Source: Turnera subulata
Taxonomy: Eukaryota; Streptophyta; Magnoliopsida; Malpighiales; Passifloraceae
NCBI GenBank assembly: GCA_028386065.3
Contig: JAKUCV010000214.1
Coordinates: 125,358 to 189,357, forward strand
DNA length: 64,000 bases
Reading direction: 5' to 3'
Position numbers and translations under genes: made by a program. Shown here one piece after another: positions 1 to 14,863 of the stretch (position 1 is the first letter of the stretch; every line of letters starts with the position of its first letter). The notes below the pieces were generated by a model that was given only the letters and a program-made list of their open reading frames with translations, was not told the origin of the DNA and made no database searches.

Positions 1-1218
1 TATCACACATAATAAAAATCTAAAAATAATTCATGTACACAAATTTTTGTACCGCAAGTGTTGTTCGAACACAATCAAATATAATAGTAATCATTAATCA
101 ATTAGTGGTTAGTGGTTAGGTGATTTCCAGAGGAACCTGCCACTTAGCATAAAATAAAAGTACTCCAAATTTACGAATCTTTTTCCAGTAGAAACGAAAA
201 AGATTTCTACTCATGAGAGTAGAAGAAGTCTTGTTTGCTATTCTGGTACCAGACACGTTCCTCCTAAACACAAAATAGAAAAGTCCCCAAAGAAATGAAA
301 GGAATTAATGCCACTCTTTGACCCAAAAAAAAAAAAAAGAAAAAAGAAAAAAGTAATGCCACTCCCAGTATCACCGTGTCGCTTTATTTGAGTTGATAAA
401 AAAGGATGCAAGTTTTGTGTTTGGAGAACGTAAAAGGCGAGCTGCGTTAGCAGGCAATAGCAGGCATCATCATAAACCTTAATGCAAAAACTGACAAAAA
501 GTCCCGATCACTCCCCAAGAAGCCCTTCCCTCTCCCCCTCCCTCTAACCCTCCTTACCATTTTTTTTTTTTTTTGCCTTGAACCCACTTACGTTTTCAGG
601 TTCTCTGTTTCTGTCTCTTGAGTTTCTGGCAGATTGGCTTTGATAAAAATCCAAACTTTATACTTTACCTCCCTACCTATCTTTCCGCTTTGAAAGTGTG
701 AAGACTTCCAAGTTAAAGACTTCTTTAAGAAAAAAGACTTTCAAGTTAAAGTATCACTCTTTTCTCTTCCCGTGACTAGGAGTAAGGTTTATTGGAGCCG
801 TTTTGTCTTTGTATCGCCATTCTCTCCCTTCTTTTTTCTTGCTTTTTCTGTTTTCTTTGAGTATTGGTTATGTGACTTGGACAAGATCATTTTTCATCAG
901 TTGTGTGGTTTGTGTGAACATACATTTTTGGAAAGGTTGCAGCTTTACCAGAATAAAGTGTTCCTTGTATGTTTTCTTTTTTAGTTCTAATGTTTGAAGA
1001 ACAGCTTGAAGGAAATGATCCTGTTTTTTTACAAAACGCATTGTGCATTCTGGGTTTTTTTTTTTTTAAAAAAAATTAATGTAAAAAACCAAAGGTTATT
1101 CATTTGCAGTCAAGTGGGGAGATGGCTTCTACAAAGATTGTTTCTTTACTTCTCCCTTTGATTTTGTGTCTTTTCTGTTTGTTGAGAAAATTGCACTTTT
1201 GTGTTTGGCGAACAGAGG
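1..1218. other. Upstream region and probable 5' UTR of the GMI1 gene
   Basis: No coding gene is visible. The stretch is AT-rich, with an A-rich run near 325-350, a C/T-rich run at about 500-575 and poly-T tracts near 560 and 1045. Short ORFs at 772-997 have no recognisable product and low-complexity composition. The transcript leader of the next gene probably lies in the second half and may contain an intron, but I cannot fix the transcription start. Confidence 0.5.
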
Positions 1219-4200
1219 ATGCAAAGCGGTACGAAGAGGCAGAGACAAGTGGTCATATCTGATGATGATGATGATGATGATGATATGGCAGACAGGATTT
1301 ACAGGTTCAAGATCCTTTTACCGAACGAGATGACTGTGGCTTTAAGGTTAACAAATCCCAAACCGGAGATTCCGGTACCGGAGTTTATGCGCTTGGTAAG
1401 AAATGAGTACTTCCAGTCGTTACGGAACTCACCTGCCGCCAAGAAGAAATCTTTGAGCTTTACCGATGATCATTTGTATCTGGAGGACGCAAGTCGTGGT
1501 AAAAAGATAAGCAACAAGATTGCTATCCACAATTTCAATGTGCACAAGTGCCACACTTTGGTTCTTCGCGTGAGTGTATACTGCAACTTGAAGCTTTCTT
1601 CGCTCTTTTCTAGATATTCACATTTTTCTAGTGGTTTCCTTAAGGGGTCAGTTGAAAGTAAAAAATCTAATGGCAGGAACCAGGGTTCTTGTATGGGAAT
1701 TTGCAGCAAATTTCTTGTTCAGATGTGTAATGTTTGTTTTTTGGATGTGTGCATTTGGTAATGATGCTTTTACTTGTTTTGACATTGAACTAGGATGGGT
1801 CCCAAGAGATTGCTGAAACTTATGAGGTCAGATTCCGACGACTATTCTCTCGTTAAATTGAAGTTCTTGCTCAGTTTTGTGATGGACTTGCCTTGTCTAC
1901 AGGATATGTGGGACTTGACTCCTGATACAGAGCTATTGCGGGAGCTTCCAGAAGAATATACTTTCGAAACTGCTCTTGCTGATTTGATCGTAAGTCCTTG
2001 GTGCAGTTGTAGATTAGTTTGGTTATGATATTCAGTTGTTATTATTTACATACTGAAGCTTTTATTATGTTTTGCAGGATAACTCATTGCAGGCAGTGTG
2101 GTCCATAGACCGAAGTAATAGGAGACTGATAAGGTATGACATTATGTTGTTAACTCAGTTGAGTATTTCTCGTCTCTCAAGACTTTTTCTCCAAGATTAC
2201 GAAAATTTCATTTTAAGAAGACTACACCATGATAAATGAATATGTGGTGTTGTCTTCACCTAGTATGATAGCAAAAGTGAGTGATCTGCTTTGGCTCAAC
2301 TTCAGCATTTTGTATACGAATTGTCCCTGCAATTAGAGTCTGGTATTTGTAAGTTGCGATTTAGATGGACTAGTGTTTGAGCACCTTACATCGCCTTTAA
2401 ATAATCTTTTATCCGACCTTAGAGTTTGACTAAGACATCTCTGTTCACACACATACAAGATAAATGTTTTGTAAATATTTATAAGCATTGCACTGTATTG
2501 TGGATTATGCACTGTGTTCAATATCTTTTCTAATGCAGGATTTTTAGTCATATATTTACAATGCTGCCGTAATCTGTTTGCAGCGTAGAAATCATGGATG
2601 ATAGGATTACAATTTTTGATACGGGTCCTGGAATGGATGATAGTGATGAAAATTCCATAGTTAAATGGTATGTTATTCTTTTACTTTACTTATGACTGTG
2701 AGGATATACATATAATCGTTAAATTATTTTGCGAATGAGGTGTTCTTGCGATGTTAAATCACTTTAGAAAGCCTAAGGTTGTAAGTGACATTCTGAATAC
2801 ATATTATTGAGTAAGCATACATACATTGCCATTGTCACCTGAAATTGAAGAACATGCTTGTAGATGCTAAATAGTTTGTTTGAAGCACTTTTGTTACTGC
2901 TTTTCTTGAACAAGCACTTATACGAGGTCAAAGAAAAGCGCAAACAAATTATTTCTCTCTTAAGCTGATATTTTAGATCAACCAAAAAGTATGATGGAGT
3001 AACATGATCCTCTTTGCTGTAGCTGCTTTGAATTTTTTCTTCTTATTTCTCAGGGGTAAGATGGGTGCTTCTCAGAACAGAGCATTAAAGAACCAGGCAA
3101 TAGGAGGCAAACCTCCATATTTAACGGTACAATTTAATGCGTGCCTCATTAGACAGTTCATCTGTGAGAATGCCATCCTTGTAATGCTACAAGTATGTAA
3201 TGCTGTGAACATCCATGTTGTGTATGCTATAATCCAAGTTAAAAGCTTGTGCTGTCAACGTTTGGCTCCCATGGATACAAATTAATTTCTGATGTGATTT
3301 TTATTTAGTGCCAGAAAGAGTTCTTGGGTTCCCTTACAGATTTTAGAGGTGAATTTGAGCTTACTTCTTATGAGTTGTTTATTTCGTGTTGCAGCCGTAC
3401 TTTGGCATGTTTGGATATGGAGGTTCTATTGCATCTATGCATCTAGGGAAGTACGCTCCGCCATCCCCACCTCTTTATACTCATATAAGGTGCGGTGATG
3501 TCTCAGGACACTCTAAGTCTAATGCTTTTACTTGACTGTCACAGGCGTGCTTTAGTGTCTTCAAAGACAAAGATGACAAATAAAGTTTACTCTTTGCTTA
3601 TTGATCGAGATGCTTTACTCCGCTCCTCTAGCTCTGGATCAAGTTGGAAGGTACTGAAGTTATCTGGGTTGCTAATGTTCTCCTTTTGTGGGGATTATCT
3701 TTTCCTTTGCTTTATTTTTTACTCTTGAATCAATGTGTTGAAACTCCTGTTTTAGGCAAAAGGAGGTATAAGGAATCCATCACAAGATGAGCTTAACAAA
3801 TCACCACACGGAAGCTTTACAAAGGTGAAGACTACTTATTATGCTTTTGTCACCGACATGGATCTTGATGGCTGTCTGAAGTTCATACATATATACTTTT
3901 GACGTGAACCATTATAAATAAAAGGTTAAATTAAAACGAGTTCACAGTTCAGTAGTTTTCGTAGTTTGCTGGATAGCTCTCCTACGTGCTGTTTAACCGC
4001 AACTATAACATCATAAAAGGCATTGCTGGTTGCTCTCTGTATTAAGACCTTTCTGGCATCATGCAATTAAAGTACATCCGAATCGGTGCAACTCAAAGTC
4101 CTATTGATTTCAATGCTTGTTAAGGAGACATCGTTGTCAGCCTTTCTGCAGGTCATTCATGCTAGATATTTCCTATTGGGAACTTTTTCCTGTTATGCTA

Positions 4201-7200
4201 AATTACTTTCATGTGCAGAATGTTGCTTAAACATCACAAGAGATTGGGTGTTTAGGTGTTGAGTTTGTGCTTGTGCTGTTTTGATGGTTTATCCTTGTTT
4301 TTCTTACATTGTTTAATCGTGCAAACGGTTGACAGGTTAAGATATTAGCCCTCAAAACAAAAGACTTGGACATTTATCAACTTCAATGCAAGCTGAAGGA
4401 CATCTATTTTCCATATATTCAGGTGTGCTTACAATTAACAAATTTTGTGATTATATGTATGCAAGAGAAAAGCAAAAAAGAAAAACCGAACTGTTACCTT
4501 TCGCTCTTTCTCATACAGAAATTGCTTTCCTAGTATAGTCCATGGCCTTATCCTGCATTATCATGTTCTGAAAAATTGCTTGCAAGTGGGAAAGTCATAA
4601 ATGTTTTGGCTGTTTTAACATTGAATTTACTTGTACACTTGATATCTTATGGTAATTTATCCAGCCACATGGTATCAAGAGGTGAAACTTTCTCTATATA
4701 TCATCACGTCTGGTCTAATCAAGTATGTCCAGAGATAACATTAACCTTCTTCTGTCATCAAAATTGGTCCCATGAAATCACGGGTGTGTCCTAGACACTC
4801 TGAATTACTAATTCTATGATATAAAAGAAATCGAACAATTGCTTGTGCAAGATTTTCCTCAACAGTATACAATTTTCCTGTTGGAATCACACAATGAACA
4901 TAACCGTTTATTCTTTCGTGCAATATGCGTTTGAGGTTGCTAGTAAATTACAATGATTTTCACATATAAGGAGAGGAATACATATAAGCATGTACTAGTG
5001 AATTGAAGTTCCTAGAAGTGCTTAAAAGCTTGAATGACACTTTCCCTTTGTCCTGCTTCCTCTTACAATGTGCTAAACCTTTGCAGTGCGATGAACTATC
5101 TGCCGGTGGCAAGACCACTATCCCAGTTGAATTTCAGGTAAGTTGGGCTACTCTTTTCTGGTTCCCAATGCTTCTTTGAGCTGCTTAGAATTCTATGCAC
5201 ACATGTTTGTTGCTGGTTATAGTTATTCATCAAGTGGGATCCCGTTCATGCTTGATATGGGACACCATTATCCTTCAACAGATCATCAAAATGAAATGGA
5301 GCAGGGCTGTGGGATCTTAATTCCATTGCCTTTTAAGTCTGTGAAGTGCTGTGGGCTTTTAGCATATGCATTTGAATTTTTTAAACTGTTCATATGGTTG
5401 GTGATCTTAATAGAGCAAAAGAATGATTAATGAGTGAGCAATTTTGAGAAGAAATTTTGTTGAACTATTCAGGTCAATGGTGTCAATTTAGCTGAGATTG
5501 ATGGTGGAGAAGTTTCAATTACCAACTTGCATTCTTGCAATGGCCCTGATTTCATCTTTCATCTCCGCTTCACTCCCAACTGCGATAATGGTGCAGTCAA
5601 AAGTCCAGGTCAACAACATGCCATTCACTTTATTTTTGCAACTAGGAAGTCATTCCAACCTTTACATATTAACAGCTTCCATCATGTCTGAAGTTTATTT
5701 TCAAAATACTATAAAACTTTTAGGTTTGAGGGCATCTCCCGAAGCTAATGCTCGACTCAAGTGTGTTTATATTCCAATTGTTGAGGTACAAAAGTTTCTT
5801 TCAAACTCATGAAAGCTATCAATTTCGTTGCTTAAAATGTTATATAAATGTTATTGCTCACAGGGTAAAGAAAATATAGAGAGAATTTTGGAAAAGTTAA
5901 AGGATGAAAGGCATGGAGTTAGAGAGGAATTTGAAACCTTCAGACGTATCTCTGTCCGACGGCTTGGTCGTTTACTTCCAGATGCTCGCTGGGTAAGTTT
6001 GCTTTTCTTGTTTATTCTGTCTTTGAGTTGGCCTATGGAACCTTCACATTGGTCTGCCTAGAAGGTTTATTCCGTTCTTTCAAAACACTCACCTAATAAC
6101 ATTGCAGGCATATCTTCCGTTTATGGATCTCAGACACAAGAAAGGCCATAATGCTCAATTTCTGAGGAGATGCTGCTTAAGGGTCAAATGCTATATTGGT
6201 AAAATAGTTGCATTACTGGGGAAAATTTTGTTATATGTGCTGGTGATATTTCTGTTTTTTCTTTTCTAATTTTACTTAAGCAAATACTGTTGCAATTCCT
6301 CCTTTCAGAGACTGATGCTGGTTTCAATCCAACACCTTCTAAGGTAAGAGTAACGAGTGAGGTCTATGAATATGCATCCTTTTTGGTTTCAGATTGCCAG
6401 ATAACTTTCTGATTTTCCTCGTCAAAATCATCAACTTTCTGCAGACTGATCTAGCTCACCAAAATCATTTCACCATTGCTTTGAAGAACTTAGGGAATGG
6501 GATGCCTGACAATGGAAAAGGTTTTTTTTTTTTTTTCCTCAATTTTTTTTGAGCATGATGTTGCTTTTTGATTGTGTAATTTGTTAATAATTATTTTAAT
6601 CAACTAAAATTTTGCATGTACAGAAGTAAATGTCGAAATCACTCGTCATGGAAAATCGTTGAATCTCTCGCAACTGCAAAAGGCATATCAAGATTGGATT
6701 CTCGAGATGCATGACAAGTATGATAAAGAAATTGATGCGGGTGAGGATGAGGCAATTATCATTCCTTCCCTCGACTCCAAAACCAAAAAATTGCTTCACA
6801 TTTCATCTGATGGTGGGTGGATATTCATCATTTCTTGACTTTGTAAACAGTTTTTTAATGTTATTTGATACCCTATATTCTGTTTGACGTTGGAGGTTTG
6901 TAACTAAGTCACTCAGCTAACGCAATATTTGTTGGATAATGTGCTGTATCAATAACCTTTTTTATCCGATTCCTACATCATATAATAATTCTACCTCAAC
7001 TTATAGTTGTGAGGGTGCACAGAGCATTGGAGCGGAAGGGTGCATCCTGGAAATCTGGTCAGAAAATAAAAATTCTCAGGGGAGCATGTCCCGGCTTCCA
7101 TAAGCAAAATGTATATGCAATACTAGAATTTCTCGTGATTGAAGGATTTCAAGAGGATGCTGGTGGTAAGTAACATATCTGTTTTGAGAGACCTGATAAT

Positions 7201-10200
7201 ATTTACGGTGTAATTTCACTATTTAATCTTTGACAGAATAGATAGCTTTTTCTTTTTAATATGATGCGCTTCATGCTATGCTCACTTCATAGTTTCAGTT
7301 TATAATCCTTACCGAGATATCTGGAGGTCCTAGAATGTCTATATCATTTTTCCAAACTTCATTAATTTTTCTATCCTTATTAAATAGGTGGAGCTTGGAT
7401 TTTGTGCAGGTATGTTGTGTTGATTTCTGTTTTGCAGATTTCAACAGCTTTGCATGCTAATCTTTCTACTCTTTTCTTTGTAATGTTTTTTCACACTCAT
7501 GTTCATTCATCCGGAAGACCTATGGGTGTTGAGAATGGATGTGCGCTTTTCATGAATGATGGGATTGCCAGATTGGATATTGGTGGCTCTTTCTCATTAC
7601 CTATTAGTGTGATTGACTCTGGAAAGGTTCACTAATTCTATGTTCTGATATTGATGTCTTTCCCCTCTGCATACATGTTTACTCTAATTTTGCTCAATCT
7701 TCAAGTGCCTCATTTTTATTATTTAATTTATTGAATTCTGAATATCTGACATTAGTGCATAGCAATTGGAGATGCCGACTGGAATTATCAACTTCAGAAA
7801 CATAGGGAGAAAGCTCCAACCATGATTGAATTGCTTTCCGCAGAACATTGTCAACAGATGGAGGTTGATGGGGTAAGGATATTCAAAGAGAGGACTGCTT
7901 ACCTGGCTTGTTGTGCAACCTAGTATGGATGACAATGTCTTATTAGTAAAAAAATATAGGGTGGACATTAGCTCTTTCTTGAATTGTCATGTTTCCCAAG
8001 TCAATAGATCACAATAGAAACTGCAATTGAACTATAAAACCAAAGTTTTCTTTGCACCATGGCAGAAGCATTGAAATCATTCTTTGTGCTTATTAGGGGG
8101 ACCTTGTACTGTGACTGACTGTATCATTATTTTTGGCTTTCTGTTTCAGGGATTCCCTGATTGTGCCTCAGTTAATGCTGGAGAAGTTCCTATGAACATC
8201 GTGGCAGTTGTTCGGCCTTCTAGTTATGTTTCTTCTAGTACTTTGGGGAAACTGGACCAAAAGTATATTTTGAAAAATGATTCAGACATGTCAATTGTAA
8301 TTACATTCAGAAGGGAAGCAGATGATGGAAAGACTGCAACCCAAATTTATTCTGCACGTACATCTCCTTCATCTTGTGAAGGAGTAAACGGTTTCTACAT
8401 TTTCTCAATGGGTGGAAAGTCACAAACTTTATTCCAGCGTGCTGGTGTTTATACATTTCTGTTCTCTATTGTGAGTGACACCCCAGAACTGGAATTCTTT
8501 TATATCTAGCGATCTTTTTAGTAATATGATTTGGTACAGTGTTATTTACAGATATTCTCCTGTAACCTGACCATCTAATTTTGGTTTTTCAGAAAGATCA
8601 AAATTGTAAGAGCTGTGAGAAAAAATTTGTGGTTAGGACATCTTCAGAGGCTGGAAAGTGGAAGCTTTTAAGCGACAAAAAGACTCAACCCTATAGTGTT
8701 AGGTAAGATAAATTTTAAATGGTTGCTATAGTGATTTGCTAAATCATTCCAAGTTTGAACCAATGCTTGAGTTTGTCTAGAAAAGCCAAACAGATTTGAG
8801 TTCTCTTTTTTGTTTCTGTTCCTCAACAGTTTATATTCATAGATTTTATCACCAGCTATCCTATTGGACAGGTTAGGTTGTGCTTTTCCTACATTGTATA
8901 TTGCACGTTTTGACATCTACGACAAACAGATTCCAATTCAATCTGTTCCGGAAGTCACTGTTAAACTAACTGCTCATATCGGTGTGATTACACAAATTGA
9001 CAAAGTGGATGCACGTCTTTCTGCTGACAAATTGACTCTTCTGATTGAGGTAAGACTTGCCATCTCCATGCTTGTAGAATTGTATCCTTTTGATATGCAT
9101 TATGTACTTTTTGCTAAATGTTGTCTATTGTTTAATTTTTTAGTCTACTTTATGATAGGCCTCTTACAAGAATGTCTCTTGTTGAGTAAGAAACTCACAC
9201 CTTGGATCATTATCTAATGTTAGTTTGGTAGAGTGCTAATTAAGATTTCACATGGCAAGAGGTGTCAAATATTGAAAATTGTTTTTCTTGAGAAAAAAAT
9301 GTATTGAGCCCATACAGGCATAAACAAAGTCGTTTTCTTCCGCTTCTTTTTCTTGTTGACTGGTTTTGGGTTTCTGACAAGGATAAAATGTCTTGACAGG
9401 TTTTGAAGGTTTTAATTCTAGTTTTTGCGTGCTAGAAATTTGTTGACTCATTACTCTTGCTCGTTTACTGTTTTCTTGAAGCTAGGCTTGGTTACTACCT
9501 CACCAATTGGTTATTGATTGCAAATAAAACCTTCCTTTGCTAATTCTGCAGGGAATAATGGTTGAAAGCAATGGGTTGGATGTAATACGCCCAAACTATG
9601 AGGCCACTTTGCTAATGTGTCTAGTAGATGAGGTGGAGGCTTCTGTTCCCATTACATGTAAAGGTAAAGCGATAACGTGCCTTTTCTCGAACAATGTTGT
9701 GGTGGTAAAAGATGGCTTTGTGTTTCTTAAACTGCCTTAGAGTTGTTTATTGTTTCTATTGTTTCAGTTTGGCCTGGATCTTTACACAGTGTAACCATCA
9801 AACCCTCGGGACTGAAAGACTTGCACCCAGATTTGGTCATTAGGGAGCTTATATTCGAGGTAAGCCCTTAGGCATCATTAGGACTGCAGAGTACAGGTTT
9901 TCAGTGCATATATTTCGGCTATCGTTTCAATACTTATGTATTCCAATTGAGTGCAATTTGTTGAAATAGTAAGAGTCCCTGATATTGCATGTTTCCTATA
10001 ATCTCGAAATCAACCACTGCATCCTGTGTAAGACAAAGTATAAGCAATTTTTCTTGGGATGTTAAAATATAAGAATGGATGCAGGTCTATCACAAAGAAT
10101 TTGAGTTTATTGAATTTTAAACTCTTCCATTGCTTTTATTCAGAAATAGTTTAAGTTGCATTCTCTTATAATCCTCACCAGGATATCAATTCAGTCATTC

Positions 10201-13200
10201 ATGATTTTGAGGATGATTATTATAGGTTCATCCCAATAATCCAGGTTTTTTTCACATAGTAATCATATGAAGAGCAAGGGCTTATTGCCAGTTACCCTAG
10301 TTAACTCTTTCTCCTCATGCAAATCTTGCTTAATTTTTTTCCAGTTGTTTGATAGTTATGGTAATCATGTTGAAGAAGGCTCGGAAGTTGAATTGGTGGT
10401 TGATGGATTTCATATTCATGGCCAAAGAACTGCAAAGTGTAAGGTTGTCTTCTTCACTTCTCCTTTTTTTCTTTTTACGCTGTGTTCTCCCTGCGTATGA
10501 GACTGTTGTGATCTTTCTTAAATTCCACCTCTTTTAAAAGTTTTCAGAACTGGTACTGGTACTTTGTATTGTTGCAATAAGATAAAAAAAACTGCAGCAA
10601 GAGAGAAGCTGACAGAGTAGAAAAGTTAACAACACCTAATCTTATCACAATCTGTAATAGCTAACTGATCATGTACAGTTTTTCAAATCATGGCGTAATA
10701 TGTATTGTATGACTGACAGTTTTCTCACTATAGGTGGATGATCATGGATTGATAGACCTCAGTGGCGTCCTCAAAGTAACTGCTGGGTTTGGAGAAATGG
10801 GTACACTACTATAATCCAATATTTTAATTCCTTTCATTTGATTTTGTGCAACCTTTAAGGTTTGGATTTCAGCAACCGCTTAAAAGTTGTGAATATTCTT
10901 TCTGAGCTAGACCTTTTTGTATCCTGAAAATTTCTACTCTAGAAGATTTAGATGCGGAACCTTTGTCTTTTTCTTCTTCTCAGATAGATTTTCCTGGTTT
11001 TATCATTGTTTGGTTTATTGCAAATTAGTAAGACTATCTGCAAAAGGAATTTTATTATTGGCTTACTGTGCTCACAGACTATTTTCCATGTCCTGCAGTA
11101 TCATTTTACATTTTGTCTGATGACAGAATAGTTTTCAAGCAAGAACTTCTAACTGAGATGAGGGAACTGAGACTCGTGTCAAGCGTTAGTAACTCTGCGT
11201 CTGTCTTCAGTTTTCGTAATTGGTCATGGCTCCATCTAATGCTTTGGTGTTTTATTTCAGGTTCCAGAACCATGTCCTGCTGGTTCTCAGCTAGAAAATG
11301 TGGTTTTTGAAGTTGTCGATTCTCAGGGTGTTGTTGATGACGCTATCCATGATGATGAGAAAACTGGCCAATCACATTTGCTCATTTTAAAGTCAGATTT
11401 GATTAACACTGAGAGTCGGCATAGTTTCAGGCATGGCTCCTGTACTATTCCTGTAATTGCAATCCCTCCAAATGAAGGGGATTTTTGTTTCACAGTCAGT
11501 CACTCACGTTACTCAGAGCTAGAATCAAGGGTCAATGTGTCTGTCATTCAAACCCTAAAAGCGGTAGAGGTTGAATCTGTCATTCAAACTCCGAAATCGG
11601 TGAAGACTGAGATTCAGTCTCCATATTCAGAGGGAAAGATACTGTTGCTGCAGGACTCGTCGGTGCTTAACCATGCGGGAAACTTAACGCCATTCATTGA
11701 TAAGGTACAACAGATGGTTTTCAGTAGTAATTTTTACCAGGCATCCTTGTGAATTGTTGGGATACTACTATTAGGAAGAAGGTTCATCAGTCTAGTCTAT
11801 AGCTATGGAAAATCTCGAATGCTACCTACTAAAAATTATTTGCTTCTTTATTTTGGTTACGAGGTGGGGCTTAAAAGCCTCTTGCGCAACACATAAGGTG
11901 AGGTAAGGGAACCTCTATCATGTTCTTCACAGCAGATCTTCCACCATAGCTGAGGGTGCTCCTAGGATATGGAAACCCATTGGCAAGGGTATCTTAATAC
12001 CTATTACCCTCTCTGTACTTGTGTTGAATCTTCATATCCCTTTGTGTGGACCAATAAGGGATAGTGATGGCCTTCATGTGCCTGATTGATCACTAGTTCC
12101 AAATGGTGGTTCCCCTTCAAGAAGGACTTGTTTCTACTCTCCAGCGCAGCTGATACCAGTAACAGTTTGATAGCCCAAAGCTCAGCCCAATAAGCAGATC
12201 AGCTTCCAATGTCCGCTGTAAAATATTATGCTTTGATTTAAAAATGGGCAGAAAATATTGAAGATGTGTTCTTTTGTATCTTGTATGATTTACAACTTTC
12301 TAAGTTTCAATGCCTTAGTATGGCATCAGCAGTTTTGAGTTCTTTTGTGTGGACCATATGTGCAGGATCTACAGGTTCTAATGAAATATGGGGAGGGAAT
12401 AGGATCTCTTGAATCAAACTTAAAAGATCTTGAAGACAGGAGGGTTGAACTCCAGCGAAACATTGATGAGCTGCAAGGTTGTGAATTACATGCATAACTT
12501 TACCCTGTATTTTTACTCCATCAGTTTGACATAAAGTTCAATAAATTTCAAAAGGTAAATGGTGATTCTAGGTTGGGAATCGTAGCTTATTGTCCTTTGT
12601 AAAGGAAATGCAGTTGAGTGGGAAATAAAATAGCAGTATAAGGTAGACCATTTATTTAAATTCTGTTGCTCGACAGCAGAACCAAATCATTGCATACAGT
12701 CGTACAGTTTATTTTTCTTACAGATACTGGTGGTGATAATGTTTGTGGTTGACCCACTTTTCAGATTCCCTGGAACCTTATCATGTGTTGAATGGTTTGG
12801 AAATCATGCCTGGGAGGGAGGAGGTTGCGTTACAGATTGAAAAAAGGAACCGCTCTGCAGTTGCTAATCTCTTTGGTCTTTTGCAAGTTCGGGAAAAGGA
12901 TTTAATGGAACCTTTAATTGGTTCAGTTGCTTTACTTGGAACAGTTTGCGATAACAAGCTAAGCAGGTTCTCCCTTTCAACATGCCCTTCATGTGGTAAA
13001 GAACTTTGTGTTAATGTAGTTTATGTCTGATTGTTGGTATTACTCGATGTCACTCTTTGTAGGGTACTGGCTGAGTACTTGGGTGAGGATCAAATGCTTG
13101 CTGTGGTTTGTAGATCCTATGAAGCCGCATGCGCCCTTGAGACGTATACTGAAACTGGAGAAGTTGCGTGTGGCATGGATGTTGTGGAAGCAGGAACAGC

Positions 13201-14178
13201 TCAGGGAGAATCCATCTGTGGGCGATTTAATGTTATATGCCTTGAAGATATAAGGTAATGAGGAGGTGTATTTTTTCAATTTAACTCGTCCTTACAAAAT
13301 TCTCAAATTTATATTGTAGTTAACAGGGATAAGATTTAATGCAATGCTATTAAGGATTAAAGTTTGTCTCCACAACGAAGCAAGATATATGCTTGTGGCA
13401 ATTTGCATACTCTACTAACAATGCAGACTCCTTTTGCTGTCATGCAGGCCATACACGGGGCAAGTTGATTTAAGTGATCAACAGAGGAAATTGGACATGC
13501 CAGATCCGGCCCTACCAGATGGTAATAAACCACCAGGCTTCAAGGGTTATGCTGTTAACATGGTTAACCTAGACACTGATCATCTGCATACAAGGACAAC
13601 AGCTGGTCATGGTCTTCGTGAGACTGTGCTTTATCGTCTTCTCGGTGAACTTCAAGTTTATGAAACCAGGGAACAAATGAAACAGGCTCGATCTTGCATT
13701 CAACACGGTGCTGTCTCTCTGGACGGTGGAATCTTGAGAGGAAACGGCATGATAACTATTGGACGCGGGTATGCATTTTTTGTCTCAAGCACACATTTTG
13801 TTTGAGCAAGATTAAGACATGCACATATGGTTCATAGGAAAAAGCAAAATTGAAATAGCACATTTGCATCAAGCAATATATTTACTTGAATATGCGCATA
13901 ACTTTGTGGGTTTGATTTGTGTGGTCTTCAGGCGGCCGGAAATATGTTTTCCTGTCTTGACATCAGACAGTCCAGAGAAGGTAAGGATTCTCAAGGATAT
14001 TCAATCAAATAAGGAAGAGTTGGAAGCCATCATGGTTGTGACTGATCGCATAACTAGAAAGCTTGAAAAGCGTAAGAAGAAGTTTGCTGCGAAATCTAAG
14101 AGATATAACGAATTGAGTGATCATCTTACGAGTATTTTACCAAGATTCAGTATAAAAGATGAGAAATCTTTCTGTTAG
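1219..14178 (+). CDS. GMI1: GMI1-like SMC-hinge / GHKL ATPase protein (36 exons, 1586 aa)
   Basis: Exons: 1219-1569, 1794-1826, 1903-1989, 2078-2133, 2584-2667, 3054-3126, 3395-3450, 3545-3650, 3756-3824, 4336-4422, 5087-5137, 5473-5608, 5724-5785, 5864-5992, 6108-6198, 6309-6343, 6445-6520, 6624-6812, 7007-7165, 7388-7409, 7518-7626, 7756-7872, 8150-8470, 8593-8702, 8872-9049, 9552-9663, 9768-9859, 10345-10443, 10734-10800, 11099-11184, 11261-11704, 12366-12477, 12765-12966, 13063-13254, 13448-13768, 13932-14178. These total 4761 nt with consistent phases. The first ATG is 1219; the frame extends upstream only to a GTG. An Asp run follows near residue 15. A GHKL ATPase fold is seen: N-box ADLIDNS (154-160), DTGPGM (188-193) and FGYGGS (234-239). 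A coiled coil lies near 1235-1266. The SMC flexible hinge spans roughly 1275-1530 (GSVALLGTVC and a Gly-rich end), followed by a Lys/Glu-rich coil. Known family role: Arabidopsis GMI1 promotes somatic homologous recombination after DNA damage and is nuclear. Length matches the family (about 1600 aa). Exon boundaries are read by eye; a few could shift by a codon. Confidence 0.93.
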
Positions 14179-14855
14179 CCAGGAATATTCCAATTCTACT
14201 TTTGTAAATCGTTTCACGATCTAGAGAACAACTATATAATCATAGAGTAGCACTTTGTCTTATAGCTCTGGACGAGCTTGCTTATGTTGCTGTCTTAGTC
14301 ATAGCAAAACATTGATCGTGAATACAATGTCGGTAGGTATATATGAAACATATTTTGAGCAATTATTGCAGCTGGTTATGGTCACATGGAAGTCTCTCTT
14401 CTCAGTCTCATGAATGTTATTGTCAAGTGTATAACACCAGGAACAACTGTTCAGAGGTCTTCTCCTTTGTCTAGATCAATATGATTTTACTGCTTTGAAA
14501 ACGTCTTTTTTCTTACTGGATATATAGAGTCCTGTCTATTTACATATGACTACATGGTTGAAATAATACAAGAGGAGTTGCGTTAAAAAAAATCTGGCTT
14601 ACATTTGATAAAACTTACTTTCTTTTGATTAATTTTCTACTGAATATCTGTTATTCACTATTAATATACATACATTTCAACATTTATTTCCAAATGCATG
14701 ACATCAACTTAAATGTTTTATTTGTTTAATTGCTCTCACACTGTTTTTTCTTTCAAAAAGATTAAAAAATTTTGAGATGCTGTGGGAGAGATTTAATATT
14801 ATATGGTGGTGATGACATGGTTTATACGAAACTGTGCCATCAATTGATTTAGATA
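14179..14855. other. 3' flank of GMI1
   Basis: The 3' untranslated region of GMI1 must lie in the first few hundred bases. Beyond that the sequence is AT-rich and I see no gene. The small minus-strand ORF at 14704-14913 has no recognisable product and runs into the neighbouring transposon. Confidence 0.5.
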
Positions 14856-14863
14856 TAAAAAGT

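Noticed and set aside
1470..1709. 79-aa minus-strand ORF opposite GMI1 exon 1
   Set aside because: Shadow frame overlapping a well-supported exon and intron. No independent evidence.
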